A DNA stretch of 8,635 bases from Acidimicrobiales bacterium. Its GTDB lineage: Bacteria; Actinomycetota; Acidimicrobiia; Acidimicrobiales; Iamiaceae. The stretch is taken from contig JAGQSI010000071.1 in assembly GCA_020439605.1 (NCBI GenBank), positions 1-8,635 of the forward strand, given 5' to 3'. The stretch's first letter is position 1. Each line of letters begins with the position of its first letter. The notes beneath the pieces were generated by a model. It was not told the DNA's origin. It saw only the letters and a list, made by a program, of their open reading frames with translations, and made no database searches. A program made the translations under genes and the position numbers. Positions 1 to 6,435 of this stretch are shown piece by piece.

Positions 1-732
1 TTCGAGACGTGGCGGATGTTTCTGGCTGCAGCGGCCACCAGGACCTCACCAATCAAGTTGCAGCTAACCGGGCCCATAACCACCGGACTGGTCCTGGTGG
101 ATGCCGGGGTGCCCCCAGAGCTCGCGTTTCGGGTTTCGGCCCAAGCCGTGAGCCAGCGCACTCGTGCCCTGATCGCATTGGCGGACCGGCTTGCCCCCGG
201 AGTCGGGCGATTGATCATGTTCGACGAGCCGTCGATGGTCGGTGGGCTGCGTAGCGAACTCATGGCTTCGGCAGACCAGATTGTGGATCTGCTCTCGGGT
301 GCTCTTGCCGCTGCCGAAAGCGGTGCCACCACCGGCGTGCATGTCTGCGGCTCAGCAGACTGGCGTCTGATCCTTCAAGCCGGCCCTCAGGTGCTGTCTA
401 TGCCGGTTGGCGCAGACGTAACGCCTTCAGCCGGGGCAATCGGTTCCTTCCTTGAACGAGGCGGCTGGATTGCTTGGGGGGCTGTGCCCACCGACGGGCC
501 AATGGGCGAGAAACCATCGCGGTTTTGGCGTCAGCTTTCGGCTCAGTGGTGCGAGTTGGTCCAGAACGGGTGCGACCCGGTGTTGTTGCGCAGACAGGCA
601 CTGGTGACGCCAGTTTGTGGGCTGGCGCTGCACGACGAAGTGCAGGCAGATCATGTCTTTGAACTGTGCCGTGCCCTGTCAGAGAAGATCCATGATCAAG
701 TCACCGGAATTCGCCTCAGCGTGGGCGCCTGA
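1..732 (+). CDS. Cobalamin-independent methionine synthase (MetE C-terminal)/UROD-like protein, 5'-truncated by the window edge
   Basis: The frame is open from base 1 with no stop before the ATG at 16, so the start lies upstream; 243 residues are visible and the C-terminus is complete. Numbered from that internal Met, the text fits the C-terminal barrel of cobalamin-independent methionine synthase and its UROD-superfamily relatives: LQLTGP (15-20), LVDAGV (27-32), FDEPSM (69-74), HVCGSADW (109-116), ERGGWIAWG (147-155) and TPVCGLA (198-204). In MetE the zinc is held by His, Cys, Glu and Cys. H109, C111 and C201 fit three of these; a Glu at the expected spacing of about 24 residues after the His is not evident. 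Full MetE has two barrels, but the short actinobacterial relatives, about 330-350 residues and often coded near ligA (Rv3015c in M. tuberculosis), have one. The substrate is not established, and methionine synthesis should not be assumed. The gene is convergent with its downstream neighbour, 41 bp away. Confidence 0.82.
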   Translation, partial: FETWRMFLAAAATRTSPIKLQLTGPITTGLVLVDAGVPPELAFRVSAQAVSQRTRALIALADRLAPGVGRLIMFDEPSMVGGLRSELMASADQIVDLLSGALAAAESGATTGVHVCGSADWRLILQAGPQVLSMPVGADVTPSAGAIGSFLERGGWIAWGAVPTDGPMGEKPSRFWRQLSAQWCELVQNGCDPVLLRRQALVTPVCGLALHDEVQADHVFELCRALSEKIHDQVTGIRLSVGA

Positions 733-773
733 GCGTCACCCAACGCCGGCCAGGTTTTCGCACCGACGGCTGG

Positions 774-2012
774 TCAGATTCGCTTGAGAGCGGTCATCAG
801 GCGTTTGAGGGTAGACACCTTTGCCTCACCGTCTTGTTCTGAGGCTTTGAAGGCTACGTCCAAGGCTTGGGTATCGCGACGCTTCTTCTTGCCGTTCTGA
901 ACTGTGAGCTCAGGGTCATCGATGAACTGGGCGTACAGATCTGCGAGCCATGCCGCGTTGGGATCCGATGGGCGAGGCTCGTCCAGAGAAGTTGGCTCGG
1001 CCCCATCGTGGTGAAGCTCGTTGGCGTCGCCGGTGAGACGGTTGTCGTCCCACGGGGTTTCCTCGGCATCGGGCTCTCCGAAGAACTCGTTCTCCAGCTG
1101 AACAATGCGCTCGGACGGCTCTTCTTCAGTGGACAGAGCGTCCGCGATAGCAGAACCAATACGAGCGGTCAGTGGGTCCTCAAGGCCAGGAGTGCGGTGC
1201 GGCAGGCCCATATCCAGTAGGGGGTCGCGCTCCATCTCGATGGTGTCGACTTCGGGCTCTGGCTCTGGTTCTGGCTCCACCCTTCTAAGCGGAACAACTT
1301 CGGCGTCGAGCGAGCTGGAGCTCACCTCGACGAGGCCCGCCTGGACCAAGCGGTGAACAACCCGAGCCGTGGAATAGCCGCCACGACCGAGCTCTAGGGC
1401 CAGGTCTGCGATGGTTCGCGGTCCACCAAGAGCGGTAACTAGCTCCCAGTCCTCTCTCAGGAGGGTCACCTGGGCTGCTGAGCCGGGCAGGGTCCTCTTT
1501 GCTTCCACCCAACAATCAAGATCGGGGATGGTGGCGCTCCACTCGTCTGCCTCGCGGACTCGTTTGCGGACCTCGGTGACAATCGCATCCACCGGGAAGG
1601 CGCGGAAGGGGCCAAGCCAGTGAACGGTATCCGGCTCGAAATCGAACTCGCCGGTCCCATCACGGAAGAGTTCGATAAGCGGGTCATAGACGACGGACAG
1701 GACAACAGACGCCAACATGTCTGGGGCTATTGCGCCGCTTCGGACGATCAGCTCACCCACCATTGGGCGTTCACCTGCGGCTTCGATTGCGTCACCCCAG
1801 GCGTCCGGGCTGAGCCGGCCGGGCCGAACCAGCGCAGTGGCGAGCGCCTCGTCTGTTCGCTCGCTACGAGCGAAGTAGAGCTGCCCACGATGTAGATACA
1901 CGGTGCAGCCCGCTGGGCCACCAAAACGCACTGCTCCAGTGCGGCCATCAGTTGCGAGTACCTTCAGAATCCCTGCGGGAGAGAAGTCCTCGAGTGTGCC
2001 ATTAAGCGTCAT
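774..2012 (-). CDS. DUF4388 (PATAN) domain protein with winged-helix segment and acidic C-terminal tail
   Basis: The gene encodes 412 residues with a start ATG at 2012-2010; a GAGGGA about 12 nt upstream is a loose ribosome site. Residues 1-155 fit DUF4388/PATAN: the opening LNGTLEDFSPAGILKVL, then GAVRF, VYLHRGQLYFA, and a helical part with PMVGELIVRSG and the GEFDFEP strand. Residues about 180-232 (VTLLREDWELV to LVQAGLVEV) look like a winged helix. After an EPEPEPEPE stretch (246-254) comes a long acidic, probably disordered tail. Within it are an island AAWLADLYAQFIDDPE (353-368), a KKKRR patch (375-379) and a basic amphipathic end (about 398-412). No signal peptide or membrane segment is seen, so it is probably cytoplasmic. 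PATAN proteins in cyanobacteria and other bacteria act in signalling linked to type IV pilus motility. The gene is divergent from the pilin operon, which fits a regulatory role. That role is inferred; DNA binding is possible but unproven. Confidence 0.82.
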   Translation of the reverse strand: MTLNGTLEDFSPAGILKVLATDGRTGAVRFGGPAGCTVYLHRGQLYFARSERTDEALATALVRPGRLSPDAWGDAIEAAGERPMVGELIVRSGAIAPDMLASVVLSVVYDPLIELFRDGTGEFDFEPDTVHWLGPFRAFPVDAIVTEVRKRVREADEWSATIPDLDCWVEAKRTLPGSAAQVTLLREDWELVTALGGPRTIADLALELGRGGYSTARVVHRLVQAGLVEVSSSSLDAEVVPLRRVEPEPEPEPEVDTIEMERDPLLDMGLPHRTPGLEDPLTARIGSAIADALSTEEEPSERIVQLENEFFGEPDAEETPWDDNRLTGDANELHHDGAEPTSLDEPRPSDPNAAWLADLYAQFIDDPELTVQNGKKKRRDTQALDVAFKASEQDGEAKVSTLKRLMTALKRI

Positions 2013-2122
2013 TTCGGATCCGCGTCCCTCGAACTCTGGTGTGCTAGGCGGTGGTGAATCCTGTCGGCCTACATGAGCGGGACTTGAGGCTTTCGGCCCA
2101 TCTTGGCGGTGTGGAGGGTATA

Positions 2123-2166
2123 AAGGTGAATAAATGATCGAAATTACTTGACTATTTACTCACCTT
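2123..2166. promoter_or_regulatory. 13-bp inverted repeat, candidate operator between divergent genes
   Basis: The left arm AAGGTGAATAAAT (2123-2135) and right arm ATTTACTCACCTT (2154-2166) are reverse complements at 12 of 13 positions, with an 18-nt spacer. The arm centres lie 31 bp apart, about three helical turns, so a dimer could hold both on one DNA face. The dyad overlaps the candidate -35 and spacer of the pilin promoter. It also lies just upstream of a weak minus-strand -10-like TACCCT (2120-2115) that could serve the DUF4388 gene. The arms are AT-rich with no following T run, so an operator is a better reading than a terminator. The binding protein is unknown. Confidence 0.45.
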
Positions 2167-2176
2167 CTAGGATCAT
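2148..2176 (+). promoter_or_regulatory. Candidate promoter of the pilin operon
   Basis: TTGACT (2148-2153) matches five of six bases of the -35 consensus, and 17 nt later GATCAT (2171-2176) matches four of six of TATAAT. An actinobacterial TANNNT-type -10, TAGGAT, also lies at 2168-2173, but with only a 14-nt spacer to the same -35. Either predicts a start near 2180-2183 and a leader of about 60 nt before the ATG at 2245. It is the best sigma-70-type match seen in the divergent region. Confidence 0.4.
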
Positions 2177-2200
2177 AGGTCGATCGGACTAGAAGTTGAC

Positions 2201-2220
2201 GTACCAGGTGTGCCTGGTGC
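2201..2220 (+). other. Leader hairpin upstream of the PilV-like gene
   Basis: ACCAGG (2203-2208) and CCTGGT (2213-2218) pair perfectly around a TGTG loop. The stem extends by a U-G wobble and a G-C pair to 2201/2220, giving eight pairs with a tetraloop. It lies in the predicted 5' leader, 7 nt before the ribosome site. It is not followed by a T run, so it is not an intrinsic terminator. It may stabilise the leader or affect translation. Confidence 0.35.
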
Positions 2221-2227
2221 TTTGGAT

Positions 2228-2233
2228 TGAGGA
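2228..2233 (+). promoter_or_regulatory. Ribosome binding site deciding the PilV-like start
   Basis: TGAGGA (2228-2233) lies 11 nt before the ATG at 2245. The frame is open back to a TTG at 2227, but that codon overlaps the site itself and has no good ribosome site of its own. ATG 2245 is therefore preferred. It gives a 27-residue prepilin leader, already long for the family. Confidence 0.5.
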
Positions 2234-2244
2234 ACGCCAAGCTG

Positions 2245-5200
2245 ATGCACCAAACGCATGAGTCAGTACATGTACCTTTCCATTCGGGTAAGCGGGTCAA
2301 ACTAGGGCGATCAGGCCACGGCGGGGCATCGCTTGTCGAGACGTTGGTTGCGTTGATGATCCTGTCTCTGGTCGGCTCGGGCCTCATGGCTGCTCTGATG
2401 GCTGGCATCGGAGCGAGCAAGACCCAACGTGGTACTGCGAACCTGCAGGTCGCATCTCGTAATGCTGCCGCCATGTTGGAAACGTTGCCGTACATCCGTT
2501 GCGGATCTGTTGCGCAGTATCAGGACGCGGTGTACAACAGCGACGACGCACCGAATCCTCGCCCAACGATCTCCGCTGTCTTCGAATGGAACGGGACCGA
2601 TGGATCCGACTCGGCTTTCGTGGCTGCTGGCGGGACGTGTCCAGATCGCGGCCTGCAACGCATCGAGTTCACTGTTGCTGGCTCCGATGGTCGTATTCGC
2701 GAGGGCGATGTTCTCAAGAGATACGACGGCTCCACCCCGGTGCCCGACATTGTTCAACCGGTTGGCACGACTCGTTGCACCATCAGCGGCACAGATGTAA
2801 CCGATGACACCACAGTCGCTGCCGATGCCCCGGGTACCAACTTCGGTTCCGATGACACGATGAACATAAGCGAGAACGGCGCTCGAAGCACCGCCTTCTT
2901 ACGCTTTGACCTTGCCGCAGGAACTCCGTGCACTGGAGATGGAGAGACCGGGTCGCTCCCTCCGTTGAGTGAGAACCAGGTGATTCGCAACGCTGCACTT
3001 CGGCTCTATACCTGGCAGGTCAACGGTGGGCCGGACTGTGCTACCGAGTGCACCCACGCGCTGCAGCGAGCCGGCGGAGCCTGGAATGAAGGCGTCGTAA
3101 ACTGGTCGAACGCCCCCGACACCGTCGAAGGCGGTGCAATCCAGTTCTCCCACGGCACCGGCTCTGGAGACTGGGGCCCTCGCTTTCAAGAGGTAGCAGG
3201 ACCTCAGCTCGTGAGCGATGTTCAGGCGTTCTATTCGACGCCGGGCGCCAACCGCGGGTGGCGTATCACCCAGGCATGTGAGTCAACCGGGTTCCCTGCA
3301 ACCGGCTGTACCACTACGCCACCCGGGTTCCAGATTCGCACCTCCGAGTGGGCCACAGCATCGGAACGCCCCGCGCTCACGGTGTGGTATAGCCCCGCAG
3401 CCTCTTCGGCGAGACAGCTCCGCAACATCGGCCTCGACCGATGTGCCGCAGTCAAGGGAGCTTCAATGGATGACACTCCAGCCGATCTCTCAAAAGCGAG
3501 CATCGTTTCTCTGGAATGCGACGGAGCCGTCAACCAGGGATGGACCTATGACCCCGCCAGCCAAACCATTCGCAACGAACGCTCTGGGCGCTGCCTGAAC
3601 ATCCTCATCTACTCCAACCCTGATACGGATCCGCCACAGATCCGCCAGCTCGGCCAGTACGCACTGTTCCTCCAGGGCCAATGTGGCGATGCAAACGCCA
3701 AGTGGACCTTCGATGGCCCTGCGATCAAGGACTACAAGGGGCGTTGCCTGGAGATCACCGGTGGTAACACCGCCATCGGGACACTCATCCAGGTGAACCC
3801 GAACTGTGATGGATCGCCGAAGCAGCAGTGGTCCTACGAACCCTTGTCGGATCGGCTGAACCATCCGACCACAGCCCATCGCATCCTCAACGACGTGTTC
3901 GGCAACTGCGTGGATAATTTCGGATCGCTGGAAGGCTTTCCGTGTTTCGGTGGCCAGACGCGACCAACACAGAACTGGCACTTCAACGGCAATGGCCGCA
4001 TCGTCAACCAAGCGAACTTCAATTGTCTAGATGGTGGCACCGGTGCCGCTGGCGTTTCGGTGAAGGGAACCGACTGCAACTTGGGCGCCCAGCAGCAGTG
4101 GGTCCTCGATACCACCACTCGCCAGATCCGCAACCTGGAACGCGGAATGTGCCTGGAAGGGAATTTCGACGCTTCTGCACCCACGTTGCAGGCTTGCGAT
4201 GCCAACAAGGCTGAACAGCGTTGGAACATTGAGGACGCGACTGGAGCCCAGGACCGCAGGATCATCCGCCAACTTCGAAGCGTCTCGGACAACAACTGCT
4301 TGGAAGTCACAGCAATTCCGCCCGGCAACGGTACAAGTGCGAATGCTTGGCCGTGCTTGGGGACCTCCCGACCTGCTCAGGCCTACCTAATGGTCAACGT
4401 TGCCTACAACCGCGCCGAGATGAGGCCCGTTACGTCCCTGACCGACAGCACGCCACGCTGTCTCGAGGCCTCCGGCGGCGGGACCGGCTCCGATGCCAAC
4501 GTCCAGACCTGGCAATGCAACGGTGAAGGCCAGATGCGTTGGCACGTCCGTGTACTCAACTCAACGCGTGAGGCTTTCGCTGTAGCCCCTGGTACAGACA
4601 CTCAGGTCAGCTACATACGCAACACCCACAAGAACAACGCGTGCCTCCAGAACAATGGTGTGACCGCACAGGCCAACACTCGCACATGTAACGCCGCCGC
4701 CAATCAGAACTGGGTGATTGAGCCGATACAGGCCTACCCGTATTCGGACGGGTTCCATGGCCAGATTCGTAATGTCGGCACCAACAGCTGCATGGAGCCT
4801 GTAGACCCCAACGCAAACTCCGACATCATCTCCTGGCCATGCACCGGCTCCACGCGTCCGAGCCAGGAGCTGGTCTTGCTGACGAACGGCCAGATCCGTA
4901 TGACCAGCGGCGCTGCCCGATGCCTCGATTGGGAGGACTCCGGCAATAGCGGTAAGACCCGGGCGCTCTGGTGGGGTTGTGGTACTGGAGCCAACCAGAA
5001 ATGGACCCGTAACGGCGAGCAGATCCGCTCCCAGCTCAATACAAACAAGTGCCTCCAAGGTGCCTTGGACACTGAGAACGTCAGAGTCGTCGATTGCAGC
5101 AGTTCGGATTCTCAGCGTTGGATAGTTGAGCCGATTGGCCAGACGATCACAACCCAGGTTCGTCAGATCTTCAATGAGCAACGTCAGTCCTGTCTTGAGC

Positions 5201-6435
5201 CAGACGGCACAAATCTCAATGACACTCGTTGGCTGCGCCCGTGGCCATGTTCTGGGGCCGCTCGTCCGCTCCAAGCATTCCTGGCATTGAACAACGGGCA
5301 GCTGCGTCCAATGGCCAATATGGCCCGCTGTGTTGCGGTGGAGAACAACACCAACCGAAACCTACGAATTGAGGGGTGCTCCAGTACCGAATCCCGTCAC
5401 CGGTGGGTGATTGACGTTGACTCTGACAAGCTGATTTCCTTGGCCAACGGCCGCATGGAGACCCAGAACAATGGTAACGGTCGCTGCGTACGCGCAGAAG
5501 AGGATTGGGGAGAGACCCGCCTCCATACCTGTCCCAGCCCGTTGACCGAGAACTTCGAATGGACTCTTGAGCCAGTTGCTGCGGGCAGCCGAACGTTCCA
5601 ACTACGCAATGAAGCGACTGATGGCTGTATGGAGCGCCAGGGCAACGGCAAGTCCGTCCTCTGGCCATGTTCCGGGGCCGACCGGGCAACACAGAGCTTG
5701 GTGCTGACGAGCGCGAAACAGATCCGCGATCTCGGTGGGACCCGATGTCTCTGGTGGTCAGGTGGCGATGCTGAATGGTTCGATTGTGATCGGACGTGGA
5801 CGGCCTATGGTCAGTGGAACCTCAACACCGACAAAACGGTCAGAAGCCAGCAAGACTCTTCCAAGTGCTTGCAGGCCGGGGAGCACACGGACACCATCAA
5901 GGTCGTCAATTGCGACACGGGCAACGCTCGCCAGCGCTGGATAAGCGAGCCGATCAGTGCCAGGGACAACTCATTGCCTATGCAGATCCGCAACCGGCGC
6001 TACAACAGTTGCCTCGACTTTCCCGGCCTACCCTCCTATGGGCACTCTTCACCGGACCAGTACCGGGAGGTTCTAGTTGCTCGAACAGTTGCCTGCGTTG
6101 GTCAGAGTCGCGTGAATCAAGGGTTCATACAACTGAGCAACGGCCAATTCCGCACGATGGCCAACCTTGACTACTGCTTGGACTCGCGCAATCCGTCCGG
6201 GACCAACGCAACGACTCTCGGCGCGTGGATTCAGCCGTGCGACAACGTCAACCAGCAGATGTGGGAGATACCCCAGATCAACCAGCGGATGCGTACCAAG
6301 GCTACCTATGGAGGGTCTCAGCGATCACTGCAGGCTGGAGCCAACGGCAGTCCAACATCGAAAGCACCGGACAACGTATTGGCTGATCCCGACCAGGATG
6401 CGCAGCGTTGGATAATCGAGGACCAGCCATCATGA
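2245..6435 (+). CDS. Giant PilV-like modular minor pilin: prepilin leader, DNRLRE domain and seven ricin-type beta-trefoils
   Basis: The gene encodes about 1396 residues, against roughly 120-200 for an ordinary PilV. The leader is 27 residues, basic and His-containing, ending GHGG before ASLVETLVALMIL. Prepilin peptidase should cut G27/A28; E32 is the conserved +5 Glu, and 28-50 is the hydrophobic helix. A pilin body follows to about 170 (LQRIEFTVAGSDG). Residues about 174-385 are a DNRLRE domain (NFGSDDTMNI, AFLRFDL, IRNAALRLYTW, WNEGVVNWSNAP), a fold also described as carbohydrate-binding family 96. Residues 390-1396 are 21 ricin B subdomains (IRN, CLE, C and QxW pattern), forming seven trefoils. 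Most subdomains carry two cysteines, which suggests disulfides and an extracellular place. Predicted role: surface-exposed lectin adhesin at a type IV pilus tip. The ligand is unknown. It is the first gene of a tight operon; its TGA overlaps the next ATG. Confidence 0.9.
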   Translation: MHQTHESVHVPFHSGKRVKLGRSGHGGASLVETLVALMILSLVGSGLMAALMAGIGASKTQRGTANLQVASRNAAAMLETLPYIRCGSVAQYQDAVYNSDDAPNPRPTISAVFEWNGTDGSDSAFVAAGGTCPDRGLQRIEFTVAGSDGRIREGDVLKRYDGSTPVPDIVQPVGTTRCTISGTDVTDDTTVAADAPGTNFGSDDTMNISENGARSTAFLRFDLAAGTPCTGDGETGSLPPLSENQVIRNAALRLYTWQVNGGPDCATECTHALQRAGGAWNEGVVNWSNAPDTVEGGAIQFSHGTGSGDWGPRFQEVAGPQLVSDVQAFYSTPGANRGWRITQACESTGFPATGCTTTPPGFQIRTSEWATASERPALTVWYSPAASSARQLRNIGLDRCAAVKGASMDDTPADLSKASIVSLECDGAVNQGWTYDPASQTIRNERSGRCLNILIYSNPDTDPPQIRQLGQYALFLQGQCGDANAKWTFDGPAIKDYKGRCLEITGGNTAIGTLIQVNPNCDGSPKQQWSYEPLSDRLNHPTTAHRILNDVFGNCVDNFGSLEGFPCFGGQTRPTQNWHFNGNGRIVNQANFNCLDGGTGAAGVSVKGTDCNLGAQQQWVLDTTTRQIRNLERGMCLEGNFDASAPTLQACDANKAEQRWNIEDATGAQDRRIIRQLRSVSDNNCLEVTAIPPGNGTSANAWPCLGTSRPAQAYLMVNVAYNRAEMRPVTSLTDSTPRCLEASGGGTGSDANVQTWQCNGEGQMRWHVRVLNSTREAFAVAPGTDTQVSYIRNTHKNNACLQNNGVTAQANTRTCNAAANQNWVIEPIQAYPYSDGFHGQIRNVGTNSCMEPVDPNANSDIISWPCTGSTRPSQELVLLTNGQIRMTSGAARCLDWEDSGNSGKTRALWWGCGTGANQKWTRNGEQIRSQLNTNKCLQGALDTENVRVVDCSSSDSQRWIVEPIGQTITTQVRQIFNEQRQSCLEPDGTNLNDTRWLRPWPCSGAARPLQAFLALNNGQLRPMANMARCVAVENNTNRNLRIEGCSSTESRHRWVIDVDSDKLISLANGRMETQNNGNGRCVRAEEDWGETRLHTCPSPLTENFEWTLEPVAAGSRTFQLRNEATDGCMERQGNGKSVLWPCSGADRATQSLVLTSAKQIRDLGGTRCLWWSGGDAEWFDCDRTWTAYGQWNLNTDKTVRSQQDSSKCLQAGEHTDTIKVVNCDTGNARQRWISEPISARDNSLPMQIRNRRYNSCLDFPGLPSYGHSSPDQYREVLVARTVACVGQSRVNQGFIQLSNGQFRTMANLDYCLDSRNPSGTNATTLGAWIQPCDNVNQQMWEIPQINQRMRTKATYGGSQRSLQAGANGSPTSKAPDNVLADPDQDAQRWIIEDQPS
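3412..6432 (+). repeat. Array of 21 ricin B subdomains in seven tandem beta-trefoils (protein-level repeat)
   Basis: Approximate trefoil limits are 3412-3855, 3880-4239, 4258-4728, 4759-5136, 5155-5577, 5593-5955 and 5980-6432. Each has three subdomains (alpha, beta, gamma) of about 40-50 residues. The third ends with W-x-hydrophobic-E-P or a close variant (WVIEPI, WIVEPI, WTLEPV, WISEPI). The QxW positions read QGW/AKW/QQW, QNW/QQW/QRW, QAY/MRW/QNW, QEL/QKW/QRW, QAF/HRW/FEW, QSL/GQW/QRW and QGF/QMW/QRW. The count of 21 and the three-fold periodicity are seen in the sequence; trefoil folding is known for the family. At DNA level the repeats are mostly diverged. Confidence 0.85.
6418..6422 (+). 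promoter_or_regulatory. Ribosome binding site of the PilW-like gene, inside the upstream gene
   Basis: GAGGA (6418-6422) lies 9 nt before the ATG at 6432. That ATG overlaps the upstream TGA as ATGA (6432-6435), which implies translational coupling. An in-frame TTG at 6408 would lengthen the leader by eight residues, but it lacks a good ribosome site. ATG 6432 gives the usual 12-residue leader. Confidence 0.7.

Noticed and set aside
748..775. Convergent terminator hairpin (GGCCAG with CTGGTC)
   Set aside because: Only six pairs with one wobble, a 16-nt loop and no T run; too weak to call.
1234..1280. GGCTCT/GGTTCT tandem repeat as a DNA-level microsatellite
   Set aside because: It encodes the EP-rich linker of the DUF4388 protein on the minus strand; it is short and sufficiently explained as low-complexity coding sequence.
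2227..2244. TTG at 2227 as start of the PilV-like gene
   Set aside because: It overlaps the likely ribosome site for ATG 2245 and would make an already long leader longer.
4561..5274. Long minus-strand open frame (237 codons) antisense to the trefoil region
   Set aside because: It has no recognisable domain and mirrors the codon bias of the well-supported lectin gene; the same holds for minus-strand frames at 3490-4011, 3834-4328 and 5216-5692.
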